The position numbers were made by a program, and so were the translations under genes. Positions 38,558 through 47,105 of a stretch of DNA of 64,000 bases are shown here, piece after piece. The stretch comes from Cribrihabitans marinus. Its GTDB lineage: Bacteria; Pseudomonadota; Alphaproteobacteria; Rhodobacterales; Rhodobacteraceae. Location: assembly GCF_900109035.1 (NCBI RefSeq), contig NZ_FNYD01000004.1:62001-126000 (forward strand), given 5' to 3'. Below the pieces are notes generated by a model that saw nothing but the letters and a program-made list of their open reading frames with translations, was not told the origin of the DNA and did not search any database. How positions within the stretch are numbered: position 1 is the stretch's first letter; the number at the start of each line of letters is the position of its first letter.

Positions 38558-39979
38558 TCAGGTCCGCGAATAGACGTCTTCGTAGCGAATGATGTCATCT
38601 TCGCCCAGATAGCTGCCGGTCTGGACCTCGATCAGAACCATCGGCACCTTCCCGGGGTTCTCCATCCGGTGAACCGCGCCCAGCGGGATATAGACCGATT
38701 GGTTCTCGGTGATCAGCTTGACCTCGTCATCCACCGTGATCCTGGCGGTGCCTTCCACGACGATCCAATGCTCGGACCTGTGGTGGTGCGACTGCAGCGA
38801 CAGCGCCGCACCCGGATGCACGTGGATGCGCTTGACCTGAAAGCGGTCGCCGATGACCAGGCTCTCGAACCAGCCCCAGGGCCGGTGGTCCAGGGGAAAC
38901 GCCTCGGCCTGCTTGGCCCCCTTCGCCTTGAGGGCCGCGACCGCGGTCTTGACGTCTTGCGTCCGGCTGGCATCGGCCACCAGAACCGCATCCGGCATGG
39001 CCACCGCGACGACATTCTGCAATCCGATGCCAACGATCTCCATCCGGCTGTCCTCGGAGCGCAGCAGGCTGTCCCTGCAGTCGATTGCCGTGGCGCTGCC
39101 ATGGGCAACAACCCCGTCGTCATCGGGCCCCGACTCGCGCCAGACTGCATCCCAACCGCCCAGATCGGACCAACCGCTGGCATAGGGAATGACCGTCAGG
39201 TTTCCGGCCCGCTCCATCACCGCATAGTCGATCGAGATATCCTCGGCCCCGGCCCATGCCGCGGGATCCAACCGCAGGAAACCCAGATCCGGCTGGCCCT
39301 TGTCGATTGCGGCCTGCACCGGCGCGATCAGGTCGGAGCAATGCTGCCGGAACGCATCAAGGATGGCCCGCACGGAGAACAGGAAGACACCGGAGTTCCA
39401 GAGGAAGTTGCCGGACGCGAGCATCTTGTCCGCGGTGGCAATGTCGGGCTTTTCCACGAAACGCTTCAGCGGAATGGCGCGCGGCGTGAAATCGCCGGGG
39501 TCACCGTCAAGCTCGAGATAACCATAGCCGGTTTCGGGTCGGCCAGGCTTGATGCCGAACGTCACCAGATCGCCGTCCCGGGCGGCTTTTTCGCCTTCGG
39601 CGACGGCAGCCCGGAAGGCGTCGGCGTCCGGCACCACGTGATCGGAAGGCGCGACCAGCATCATGCCATCGGGGTCGGATTTCTCCAGCCACAACGCGGC
39701 TGCCAGCACCGCAGGCGCGGTATTGCGCCCTTCGGGCTCGATCACGATGGCGCCCGGATCGATACCGATCGCCGCCAGCTGCTCGGTCACGATGAACCGA
39801 AAATCCGAAGCCGTGAGAACCAGCGGCGCGGCGAATTCCGGCCCCCGCAGACGTTCCGCCGAAGCCTGGAAGAGCGTCTTGTCACCGACAAGTTGCGCGA
39901 ATTGCTTGGGATAGCTTTTTCGGGACAGCGGCCAGAGACGCGTTCCGCTGCCACCGCAAAGAAGAACCGGGGTGATCAT
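38558..39979 (-). CDS. manC: Mannose-1-phosphate guanylyltransferase / mannose-6-phosphate isomerase
   Basis: This bifunctional 473-residue enzyme makes GDP-mannose. The N-terminal nucleotidyltransferase carries GGSGTRLWPLSRKSYPKQF and VEKPDIATADKML; the middle has DYAVMERAGNLTVIP. The C-terminal cupin (PWGWFESLVIGDRFQVKRI, then HHHRSEHWIVVEGTA) is the type II isomerase domain. I chose the ATG at 39977-39979, where the family sequence starts, with AGG eight bases ahead. It is the first gene of the six-gene glycan island and supplies its activated sugar. An AT-rich dyad lies immediately upstream. Confidence 0.95.
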   Translation of the reverse strand: MITPVLLCGGSGTRLWPLSRKSYPKQFAQLVGDKTLFQASAERLRGPEFAAPLVLTASDFRFIVTEQLAAIGIDPGAIVIEPEGRNTAPAVLAAALWLEKSDPDGMMLVAPSDHVVPDADAFRAAVAEGEKAARDGDLVTFGIKPGRPETGYGYLELDGDPGDFTPRAIPLKRFVEKPDIATADKMLASGNFLWNSGVFLFSVRAILDAFRQHCSDLIAPVQAAIDKGQPDLGFLRLDPAAWAGAEDISIDYAVMERAGNLTVIPYASGWSDLGGWDAVWRESGPDDDGVVAHGSATAIDCRDSLLRSEDSRMEIVGIGLQNVVAVAMPDAVLVADASRTQDVKTAVAALKAKGAKQAEAFPLDHRPWGWFESLVIGDRFQVKRIHVHPGAALSLQSHHHRSEHWIVVEGTARITVDDEVKLITENQSVYIPLGAVHRMENPGKVPMVLIEVQTGSYLGEDDIIRYEDVYSRT

Positions 39980-39992
39980 TCCGCAACCTATC

Positions 39993-40010
39993 AATTGTGA
40001 ATTTTCAATT
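39993..40010. promoter_or_regulatory. AT-rich dyad ahead of the glycan island
   Basis: AATTG-N8-CAATT (39993-39997 and 40006-40010) lies 14 bases upstream of the manC start codon in an otherwise GC-rich region. It could be an operator or leader element. I found no clear -35/-10 pair. Confidence 0.3.
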
Positions 40011-40221
40011 TCGAAATACGACGTTGCGCCGGTCTGCCGCCAAAAGCTTCCACCATCGTCGGCCACTTTGGGAACAATGGCTTGGCGGGCTAGAAGCGCA
40101 CATGTCGCAACGCCATGCACGGGGATGCCGGTCTATTGGCAGAGCCCTCAGGTTGAGTCAAGAAGACCACCGCAGCGCGGGTCGCCGGTCACGGCAAGAC
40201 GCCGCGCTGCCATGGACAAAA

Positions 40222-40872
40222 TCAGCCCGGCGCCTTTGTCTTGCGCAGGTAGGGGAAGATCGTCTCGAACTCGCCGAACTTCTCCTTCGCCTCATCGTTG
40301 GACACTGCCGGCGGGATGATGACGTCTTCGCCGGGTGTCCAGTTGGCCGGGGTCGCAACGCCCTTGGCGGACATCTGCAGACCATCCAGCGCGCGCAGGA
40401 TCTCGGCGAAATTCCGCCCCACAGTCATCGGATAGGTCATGCTCAGCTTGAGCTGCTTGTCCGGGCCGATGATGAAGACCGAGCGCACGGTCGCGCTGTC
40501 GGCAGGCGTCCGGCCGTCGGGCAGATAGGCCTCGGCGGGCAGCATGTCGAAGGCCTTGGACACGTCCAGCCCGGCATCCGCGATGATCGGGAACCCGGCC
40601 GGCGATTTGCCGTAGGCTTCGATGTCGTGCTTCCACTTGCGGTGATCCTCGGCGCTGTCGACGCTGACGCCGATCACCTTGCAGTTCCGCTTGGTCCACT
40701 CGTCGGCCAATTGCGCCACGGCGGAAAACTCGGTGGTGCAGACCGGGGTGAAATCCTTGGGGTGCGAGAACAGGATCGCCCAGCTGTCGCCGATCCAGTC
40801 GTGGAACGTGATCGTGCCCTGGTCGGTTTCGGCGGTGAAATCGGGAACGGTGTCGTTGATGCGCAAACCCAT
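40222..40872 (-). CDS. 1-Cys peroxiredoxin (Prx6 type)
   Basis: This is a 216-residue peroxiredoxin with the peroxidatic C45 in HPKDFTPVCTTEF and the Prx6-group features IGVSVDSAEDHRKW and PMTVGRNFAEILR. The long C-terminal arm (PANWTPGEDVIIPPAV) is typical of 1-Cys Prx6 proteins, which reduce hydrogen peroxide and organic peroxides. No resolving cysteine is visible at the usual C-terminal site. It is divergent from an aldehyde dehydrogenase gene across 225 bases. Confidence 0.94.
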   Translation of the reverse strand: MGLRINDTVPDFTAETDQGTITFHDWIGDSWAILFSHPKDFTPVCTTEFSAVAQLADEWTKRNCKVIGVSVDSAEDHRKWKHDIEAYGKSPAGFPIIADAGLDVSKAFDMLPAEAYLPDGRTPADSATVRSVFIIGPDKQLKLSMTYPMTVGRNFAEILRALDGLQMSAKGVATPANWTPGEDVIIPPAVSNDEAKEKFGEFETIFPYLRKTKAPG

Positions 40873-40988
40873 GGGTCTTGCCCTCCTGTGCTTGGGTGAT
40901 GCCGGTTTCGTTGTAACCTAGTCGCTCGGCGTCCGCGTTGCAGCCCCTTTCCGACAAACAGTGTGCGGCCTGGCGCCGAGTCGGCGAA

Positions 40989-41000
40989 ATTTGATCAAAT
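40989..41000. promoter_or_regulatory. 12-bp perfect palindrome in the prx/ALDH divergent gap
   Basis: ATTTGATCAAAT is an exact inverted repeat, standing out by its AT content near the middle of the divergent promoter region. It is a candidate operator for either gene. Confidence 0.3.
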
Positions 41001-41061
41001 ACTCGGGGCCGCGACTTGCCACCTGGCCTGTGCGGTGTCAGGGTATCCCCGATTCATCGAC

Positions 41062-41071
41062 CGACCGGTCG
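41062..41071. promoter_or_regulatory. Possible TetR-type operator before the aldehyde dehydrogenase gene
   Basis: CGACCGGTCG is an exact palindrome, extended by a direct CGAC repeat on its left side, 27 bases before the start codon. Dyads built on GACCGGTC are common TetR-family targets, and no regulator adjoins. Confidence 0.35.
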
Positions 41072-41097
41072 AAACTCTTTTCGGAAAGGGCCGAAGC

Positions 41098-42537
41098 ATG
41101 ATCGAGAAACGCGACTTCTACATCAATGGCGAATGGACGGCACCTGCACTGGCCCGCGACTTCCAGGTCGTCGACCCGTCGACCGAGGAGCCCTGCGCGG
41201 TCATCTCGCTGGGCGGTCAGGCCGACACCGATGCCGCCGTGGCCGCGGCCCGCGCCGCCCTGCCCGGATGGATGGCCACACCGCCCGAAGAGCGCATCGC
41301 ATTGGTCGAGAAGCTGATCGAGGTCTACAAGGAGCGCGGCGAGGATCTGGCCCGAGCGATCTCGTCCGAGATGGGCGCGCCGATCGACATGGCCCGCACG
41401 CAGCAGGTCGGCGCCGGGATCTTCCACCTCAAGAACTTCGTCCGCGCCGCCAAGACCTTCGAGTTCGAGCGCCCCTTGGGCGATCACGCCCCGAACGACC
41501 GGATCATCCACGAGGCGGTGGGTGTGGCGGCGCTGATCACGCCGTGGAACTGGCCGATGAACCAGATCACGCTCAAGGTCGGCGCGGCCGCGGTGGCCGG
41601 CTGCACGATGGTCCTGAAACCCTCGGAACAGAGCCCGCTCAACGCGATGATCTTTGCCGAGCTGGTGGACGCGGCGGGGTTCCCCAAGGGGGTCTTCAAC
41701 CTGGTGAACGGTGACGGTCCGGGCGTCGGCACGCAGCTCTCGGAGCATCCGGATGTGGACATGGTCAGCTTTACCGGCTCGCCCCGGGCAGGCACCGCGA
41801 TTTCCAAGGCGGCGGCCGACAGCCTCAAGAAGGTGCATCTGGAACTGGGCGGCAAGGGTGCGAACGTGATCTTCGAGGACGCCGACGAAAAGGCCGTTAA
41901 GCGTGGCGTGCTGCACATGATGAACAACACCGGCCAGAGCTGCAACGCGCCGAGCCGGATGCTGGTGCAGCGGTCGGTCTATGACCAGGCGGTCGAGACC
42001 GCGACCGACGTGGCCAGCAAGGTCACGGTCGGTCCGGCCGGAGACGAGGGCCGCCATATCGGCCCGGTGGTGAACGAGGTGCAGTGGACCAAGATCCAGG
42101 ACCTGATCCAGAAGGGCATCGACGAGGGCGCGCGACTGGTCGCCGGCGGCACCGGCCGGCCCGAGGGGTTCAACAAGGGCTATTACGTCAAGCCCACGGT
42201 CTTTGCCGATGCCACCAACCAGATGACAATCGCCCGCGAAGAGATCTTTGGCCCGGTGCTGACGATGATCCCCTTCGATAGCGAAGACGAGGCCATCGAG
42301 ATCGCCAACGACACGCCCTACGGGCTGACCAACTATGTCCAGACCCAGGATCCCGCGCGGCTGCGCCGGATGGCACGGGCGCTGCGCTCGGGCATGGTCG
42401 AGATGAACGGCCAGAGCCGCGGCGCCGGTGCGCCCTTCGGCGGGATGAAGCAATCCGGCAACGGGCGCGAGGGCGGCGTCTGGGGCATCGAGGATTTCCT
42501 CGAGGTCAAGGCGGTCAGCGGCTGGGCCGCGGAATAG
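41098..42537 (+). CDS. NAD(P)-dependent aldehyde dehydrogenase
   Basis: This is a 479-residue single-domain aldehyde dehydrogenase. The catalytic nucleophile is C282 in NTGQSCNAPSR and the general base is E249 in HLELGGKGAN. The cofactor region shows TPWNWPMNQITLK and SFTGSPRAGTAI. The WNWPMNQ variant and NAPSRMLV occur in a subgroup often annotated as broad-specificity or 3-succinoylsemialdehyde-pyridine-like dehydrogenases; the substrate cannot be assigned. The ATG at 41098 follows GGAAAGGG. The gene stands alone, divergent from the peroxiredoxin gene, behind a TetR-like dyad. Detoxification of a lipid or amine-derived aldehyde is plausible. Confidence 0.92.
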   Translation: MIEKRDFYINGEWTAPALARDFQVVDPSTEEPCAVISLGGQADTDAAVAAARAALPGWMATPPEERIALVEKLIEVYKERGEDLARAISSEMGAPIDMARTQQVGAGIFHLKNFVRAAKTFEFERPLGDHAPNDRIIHEAVGVAALITPWNWPMNQITLKVGAAAVAGCTMVLKPSEQSPLNAMIFAELVDAAGFPKGVFNLVNGDGPGVGTQLSEHPDVDMVSFTGSPRAGTAISKAAADSLKKVHLELGGKGANVIFEDADEKAVKRGVLHMMNNTGQSCNAPSRMLVQRSVYDQAVETATDVASKVTVGPAGDEGRHIGPVVNEVQWTKIQDLIQKGIDEGARLVAGGTGRPEGFNKGYYVKPTVFADATNQMTIAREEIFGPVLTMIPFDSEDEAIEIANDTPYGLTNYVQTQDPARLRRMARALRSGMVEMNGQSRGAGAPFGGMKQSGNGREGGVWGIEDFLEVKAVSGWAAE

Positions 42538-42580
42538 CATAGACTGAGCCAAGGGCGACCCTAGCCACCCTCGGCCTGTT

Positions 42581-43228
42581 TCAAAACTCTGCCGCCGCCC
42601 GGAACTTCATCGACCGCCCGCCCTCGGGATGTTTAAGGCGCAACTCCTCGGAATGCAGCATCAGGCGGGGAAAGTCGCGCGCCGGGCCGGTGGCGTAGAA
42701 CGGATCACCCACGATCGGGTGGCCCAGCGCCTGCATATGGACGCGCAGCTGGTGCGAGCGCCCGGTCCTTGGAAACAGGCGGACACGGGTAGTTTCCGCC
42801 TCGTGCTTGACCACGCGCCAGTCGGTCACCGCCGGCTTGCCCGTCTCGTGACAGACCATCTGCCGCGGCCGGTTGGGCCAGTCGACGATCAGCGGCAGAT
42901 CGACCTGGCCTTTCTGTGGCTGCAAATGTCCCCAGACCCGGGCGACATAGGTCTTGCGGGTCTGGCGCTTCTCGAATTGCAGGCCGAGATGGCGCTGCGC
43001 GTGGGGCGTCTGGGCGAATACCATGATGCCCGACGTGTCCCGGTCCAGGCGATGCACCAGCAAGGCCTGCGGAAACGCCGCCTGCACACGGGTCAGAAGG
43101 CAATCGGCCAGGTGTTCGCCCTTGCCCGGCACCGAGAGCAGCCCGGCGGGCTTGTTCACGACGATGAGCTGCGCATCCTCGTGCACCAGGTCCAGCGGCG
43201 TCTGCGGCGGGTCATAGGTCTCGCTCAT
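42581..43228 (-). CDS. RluA family pseudouridine synthase
   Basis: This 215-residue enzyme is without an S4 domain, like RluA. The catalytic D62 lies in VHRLDRDTSGIMV. Other family segments are IVVNKPAGLLSVPGKG, KTYVARVWG and GRSHQLRVHMQALGHPIVGD. RluA modifies 23S U746 and tRNA U32 in E. coli, so a similar dual target is likely but not provable here. It converges with the aldehyde dehydrogenase gene (43 bases between stops) and is divergent from the small NTF2-like gene. Confidence 0.93.
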   Translation of the reverse strand: MSETYDPPQTPLDLVHEDAQLIVVNKPAGLLSVPGKGEHLADCLLTRVQAAFPQALLVHRLDRDTSGIMVFAQTPHAQRHLGLQFEKRQTRKTYVARVWGHLQPQKGQVDLPLIVDWPNRPRQMVCHETGKPAVTDWRVVKHEAETTRVRLFPRTGRSHQLRVHMQALGHPIVGDPFYATGPARDFPRLMLHSEELRLKHPEGGRSMKFRAAAEF

Positions 43229-43327
43229 GGGCGCTGCCTATCCCAGCCACCGGCCTCCCGCAACGTCGCGCTTGCCGCGCCGGGCCCCCTGGGCAAGGCT
43301 GATCAGGTCAGACCGGGAGAATTCGAC

Positions 43328-43738
43328 ATGCACCCAACCATCATCGCCCTGCAGGACGCCGTGGCGAAACGGGACGAGACGATGATCGCCGCGCTGCTGG
43401 CCGAGGATGTGCGGTTCCGGCCGCCGACCTATTGGGCCACATGGACCGGGCGCGAACCGGTCGCGGCGGTTCTGGGCCATGTTGCCGGAGTGCTGTCCGA
43501 CTTTCGTTATCGCCGAATCCTGGGCGACGGCGCCGACTGGGCGCTCGAATTCCAATGCCGGGTCGGCGATCTCGATGCCGTGGGCGTCGATCTGCTGACG
43601 CTCGATGCGGATGGGCTGATTGCCGAGTTCGAGGTGGCGATGCGGCCGCTCAAGACCGTGGCGGCCCTGCGCGAAGCGATGAATGCGCGGGTCACCACCG
43701 ATCCGCGTTTCCTGGATTTCCGCGCCGCGCTGTCCTGA
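43328..43738 (+). CDS. NTF2-like (SnoaL-type) small protein
   Basis: This is a 136-residue cytoplasmic protein with the alpha-plus-beta cone-like pattern of NTF2-like proteins: a first helix pair (TIIALQDAVAKRDETMIAAL), LLAEDVRFRPPTYWA and later strands (DWALEFQCRVGDLDAVGVD). These folds serve as small-molecule isomerases or binding proteins, and no specific reaction can be read off. It is two bases ahead of the SGNH hydrolase start, so the pair is an operon. The ATG follows GGGAGAATTCGAC. Confidence 0.78.
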   Translation: MHPTIIALQDAVAKRDETMIAALLAEDVRFRPPTYWATWTGREPVAAVLGHVAGVLSDFRYRRILGDGADWALEFQCRVGDLDAVGVDLLTLDADGLIAEFEVAMRPLKTVAALREAMNARVTTDPRFLDFRAALS

Positions 43739-43739
43739 G

Positions 43740-44462
43740 ATGACAGGGCTCGACCGTGTCCTGCGGCTGCCCCTTGCGCCGGTGCTGATCACGCAAGGCC
43801 TCATGGTCCGCGCCCGGGCGCTGCGCCTGCCGGAACCGGACGGACCGCGCAGTGGTCGCTGCGGCGCCGGTCCCCCGCTGCGCCTGCTGGTCGCGGGCGA
43901 CAGTTCGGCCGCTGGTGTCGGCGCACCGCATCAGGATGCCGCTCTGGCGGCACGGATCGCCGCCATGCTTGCCCAGGATTTCGAGGTCGACTGGCGGCTC
44001 GAGGCCACCACCGGCCACACCACGGAACAGGCGCTGGCTCGCTTGCGGCAGATGGACGGCCCCTTCGACGTGGCCGTGACCGCCCTGGGCGTCAACGACA
44101 CCGCCCGCTTGACCTCGCCGCGACGGTTCGCGCGACACCAGCGGATGCTGATGGACAGGTTGACCGAGGGGCTCGGCGTCCGGCTCGTGATCGCAACCGC
44201 CGTCCCGCCGATGCAGCATTTTCCGGCACTGCCACAGCCACTGGCCTGGGTTCTGGGCGCCCATGCCGGACGGCTTGACCGGGTTCTGGCCAACCTTGCA
44301 CAGACCCGGCCGGAGGTGCAGCACCTGGTGCCGCCCCTTCCGCATGACCCCGGTTTCGCGGCCGAGGACGGATATCATCCCAACCCGGCGGCCTATGACA
44401 TCTGGGCGCAGGCCGCCGCGCAGATGATCCGCGCGTCATGGCCGGCGGCGCATCGCCGGTAG
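43740..44462 (+). CDS. SGNH/GDSL-type hydrolase
   Basis: This is a 240-residue SGNH-fold esterase. Block I shows LLVAGDSSAAGVGA (nucleophile S55), block III carries ALGVNDTARL, and block V has EDGYHPNPAAYDIWA with the Asp-x2-His pair. The glycine block is less obvious. The N-terminal ~45 residues are basic/proline-rich and precede the catalytic domain; no typical signal peptide is seen, though residues 8-24 are hydrophobic and may anchor it. It is an acyl esterase/lipase of unknown substrate, encoded with the NTF2-like gene. Its 3' end overlaps the convergent rarD gene by 27 bases. Confidence 0.87.
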   Translation: MTGLDRVLRLPLAPVLITQGLMVRARALRLPEPDGPRSGRCGAGPPLRLLVAGDSSAAGVGAPHQDAALAARIAAMLAQDFEVDWRLEATTGHTTEQALARLRQMDGPFDVAVTALGVNDTARLTSPRRFARHQRMLMDRLTEGLGVRLVIATAVPPMQHFPALPQPLAWVLGAHAGRLDRVLANLAQTRPEVQHLVPPLPHDPGFAAEDGYHPNPAAYDIWAQAAAQMIRASWPAAHRR

Positions 44463-45341
44463 CATCGGCGCGGTATAGATCACCAGCGCGGCCCAGATCA
44501 TCGGAAAGGCGATCATTCGGCCGCGGTCCATCTGTTCGCCAAAGGCCAGAACCGCGACCAGGAAGATCATCGTCGGCGCGATAAATTGCAGGATGCCGAT
44601 GGTCGACAGCCGGATCAGCTTGGCCCCGTTGGCATAGAGGATCAGCGGCACCGCCGTCACCAGCCCCGCCGCCAGCAACAGCCAGGTGTCGGTCGCGGTT
44701 GCGCCGAAATGGCCCAGACCCTGCACCTGCAGCCAGAGCAGGTAGCCCAGCGCCGCGGGCATCAGGATCAGCACCTCCATCAGGAAGCCCTGGTTCGGGC
44801 CGACCGGCAGGGATTTCTTGAAGAACGCGTAGAAGCCCCAGCTGAACGTCAGTCCCAGCGCCGGCCAGGGCAGGCGCCCGGCCTCGACCACCAGCACCAG
44901 AACCGCCAGCGCGGCCAGTGCAACCGCGGTCATCTGCGACCGGCTGAGCCGCTCGCGCAGCAGGACCGAGGCCAGGAACACGCTGAACAGAGGGTTGATG
45001 TAATAGCCCAGCGCCGCGTCCAGCGCCCGGTCATTCGCGATCGCCAAGACATAGATGGCCCAGTTGATCGACACCAGGCCGGCCGTCAGGCAGCCCATCG
45101 CCAGGGTCCTGGGACTGCTCAGCGCTGCCCTGAGATCGGCAGTGCGCCCCAGGATGACGAGCAGCGCCCCGGCCAGCGGCACCGACCAGACGACCCGATG
45201 CGCCACCACCTCGACCGGGGGAACATGCGCCACCGCCTTCATGTAGAACGGCAGGAACCCCCACAGGACATAGGCGCCGACCGCATAGGCCAGGCCAAGC
45301 GGCGGGTCGATCACGTCCGAGGGGGCGGCAGGCCGGGTCAT
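44436..45341 (-). CDS. rarD: RarD-type EamA family transporter
   Basis: This is a 301-residue inner-membrane protein with ten predicted helices in two EamA repeats. RarD hallmarks are GAYVLWGFLPFYMKAV, HRVVWSVPL, LGYYINPLFSVFL and LSTIGILQFIAPT. RarD belongs to the drug/metabolite transporter superfamily (chloramphenicol sensitivity protein by name), but its real substrate is uncertain. The ATG at 45341 gives the expected length. It is convergent with the SGNH hydrolase and shares direction with the upstream HNH gene. Confidence 0.93.
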   Translation of the reverse strand: MTRPAAPSDVIDPPLGLAYAVGAYVLWGFLPFYMKAVAHVPPVEVVAHRVVWSVPLAGALLVILGRTADLRAALSSPRTLAMGCLTAGLVSINWAIYVLAIANDRALDAALGYYINPLFSVFLASVLLRERLSRSQMTAVALAALAVLVLVVEAGRLPWPALGLTFSWGFYAFFKKSLPVGPNQGFLMEVLILMPAALGYLLWLQVQGLGHFGATATDTWLLLAAGLVTAVPLILYANGAKLIRLSTIGILQFIAPTMIFLVAVLAFGEQMDRGRMIAFPMIWAALVIYTAPMLPAMRRRP

Positions 45342-45412
45342 GGCAATGCTCCATTACATGGCAGTGTGCTTAGGGCAGTTTCCGTCCGGAGGGAATCCCG
45401 GTTGCACGGCCC

Positions 45413-45706
45413 TTAGCGCATCCGCCGCCGACCGGGGATCTTCGAGCCGAACCCCGGCGGCCGTTTCCGCACCCAGGCGATGAACCTGGCCAGGCGCGGA
45501 TGGGAGCGCAGGGCCTCGGCCGTGTTGTAGCTGCGTGCCAGATCCGCTTCGCTCAGCGTGGCATGGATCTCGCGGTGGCAGATGTCGTGCAGCAGGATGG
45601 TCGGGCCGCCCTTGCCGCCCTTCAGCCTGGGAATCAGGTGATGCTGGCTTTGCGGAACATCCGGCGGGATCGGTCGGTGGCACAACGGACAGATCGGGTC
45701 GGACAC
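45413..45706 (-). CDS. HNH endonuclease-type protein
   Basis: This is a small protein (97 aa) with a zinc-knuckle HNH core: CPLCHRPIP, then QHHLIPRLKGGKGGPTI and HDICHREIHATLSE, giving the His-His...His pattern of ββα-metal nucleases. Solitary HNH proteins of this size are common, and their cellular target is unclear. I chose the GTG at 45704-45706 because AGGGGAAA precedes it and the family homology begins there. A longer frame from an ATG at 45784 would collide with the divergent mscS start. The function is open. Confidence 0.75.
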   Translation of the reverse strand: MSDPICPLCHRPIPPDVPQSQHHLIPRLKGGKGGPTILLHDICHREIHATLSEADLARSYNTAEALRSHPRLARFIAWVRKRPPGFGSKIPGRRRMR

Positions 45707-45782
45707 GGATTTCCCCTTGAGTTCGCGGCGCTCAAAGTCAAGAGAATGCGAAACCTGATGCGCGTTGAACAGGGGTTGTCGC

Positions 45783-47105
45783 ATGGAATTCGGACCGGAA
45801 CTTCTGGAACTGGCGCGTATCTATACTGAACAGGGGCTGGAGATCGCCCGGGGCTGGCTGTTCAGCCCCGCGGCCTGGTCGCAATTCGGGGTGTTGCTGG
45901 CGGCCTTCCTGATCGCGCTGTTCCTGTCCCGCCGGATCCGGCCCTGGCTGGCGCGCAATCTGGCCCCGCCAGAGGAGCGCGAGGGCCCGCTCGACAAGAT
46001 CCGCCGGTTCCTTCTGGCCCTGCTGCCGCTGATGACACCGCTGCTGGCCTACGGCCTGACCGGGCTGGGCGAGAACGTCACCCGCGAGATCTTTGGATCA
46101 GGCGCTGTGATCGCCTTTGGCCAGCGGGTGTTCCTGTTCCTGGCCGCGCGGATATTCGTGCGCGAGATCATCCAGGACCCGATGATCAAGCTGCTCGGCC
46201 GCTACGTCCTGATACCGGTCGCGGCGCTCTATGTCGTTGGCCTGCTTGAGCCGGCCATGACCAAGCTGGACGAGACGGTGATCCCGCTGGGCAACCTGTC
46301 GTTCTCGGTCCTCTTTGCGCTTCGGTTCCTGGTGGTGGCCGGCGTGATCTTCTGGCTGGGTCGCTGGTCCAACGAACAATCCGCGCAGTTCCTCAAGGGC
46401 CAGCAAGAGATGCGCCCGGCGATGCGCGAGCTGACGGCCAAGGCGGTCGAGATCGCCATTTTCGGCGTCGCGTTCCTGCTGGTGATGAACATCATGGGCA
46501 TCAACCTGACCTCGCTGGCGGTTCTGGGCGGCGCCATCGGCGTCGGGCTGGGCTTCGGCCTGCAGAAGATCGCATCGAACTTCATCTCGGGCCTGATTCT
46601 GCTGCTCGAGGGGCAGGCCACGGTGGGCGACTATGTCGAACTGGACGGCGGCGAGGCCGGCACCATCGTCAAGATGACCGCGCGGGCCGCGATTCTCGAG
46701 ACGTTCGACGGGCGCTGGATCGTGGTGCCGAACGAGGACTTTATCACCACGCGCGTGGTCAATTACTCCGATTCCGGCTCGGCCAACCGGTACGAGGCGC
46801 CGTTTTCCGTCAGCTATGACACCGACATCAACACCGTGCCGGCGATCATCGAGGCGGCCGTCTCCAGCCATCCGCGTGTGCTGGACGCGCCCTATCCGCC
46901 CGATTGCGAACTGCGCGGCTTCGGCGACAGCGGCGTCGACTTCGCGGTCGAGTTCTGGGTCGAGGGTCTGGATGACGGACCCAACAAATTCACCTCGGAT
47001 ATCCTGTTCCTGATCTGGAACGCATTGAAGGACAACGGCATCGAGATCCCCTACCCGCATCGCAAGGTGGAACTGACCGGCACGCTGGACACCCGGCCGG
47101 GATGA
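45783..47105 (+). CDS. Mechanosensitive ion channel of the MscS family
   Basis: This is a 440-residue inner-membrane channel. Four or five hydrophobic segments precede the MscS pore helix GVGLGFGLQKIASNFISG. The cytoplasmic beta domain (GDYVELDGGEAGTIVKM, then RWIVVPNEDFITTRVVNYS) and a C-terminal alpha/beta domain follow. It is longer than E. coli MscS (286 aa) because of an added N-terminal membrane region, as in larger MscS relatives. Its stop overlaps the next start by four bases. It would act as an osmotic safety valve, fitting a marine lifestyle. Confidence 0.92.
   Translation: MEFGPELLELARIYTEQGLEIARGWLFSPAAWSQFGVLLAAFLIALFLSRRIRPWLARNLAPPEEREGPLDKIRRFLLALLPLMTPLLAYGLTGLGENVTREIFGSGAVIAFGQRVFLFLAARIFVREIIQDPMIKLLGRYVLIPVAALYVVGLLEPAMTKLDETVIPLGNLSFSVLFALRFLVVAGVIFWLGRWSNEQSAQFLKGQQEMRPAMRELTAKAVEIAIFGVAFLLVMNIMGINLTSLAVLGGAIGVGLGFGLQKIASNFISGLILLLEGQATVGDYVELDGGEAGTIVKMTARAAILETFDGRWIVVPNEDFITTRVVNYSDSGSANRYEAPFSVSYDTDINTVPAIIEAAVSSHPRVLDAPYPPDCELRGFGDSGVDFAVEFWVEGLDDGPNKFTSDILFLIWNALKDNGIEIPYPHRKVELTGTLDTRPG

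Noticed and set aside
45707-45784. Longer HNH protein starting at 45784
   Set aside because: It would start inside the divergent mscS start codon. The family sequence and a good ribosome-binding site begin at the GTG 45706.
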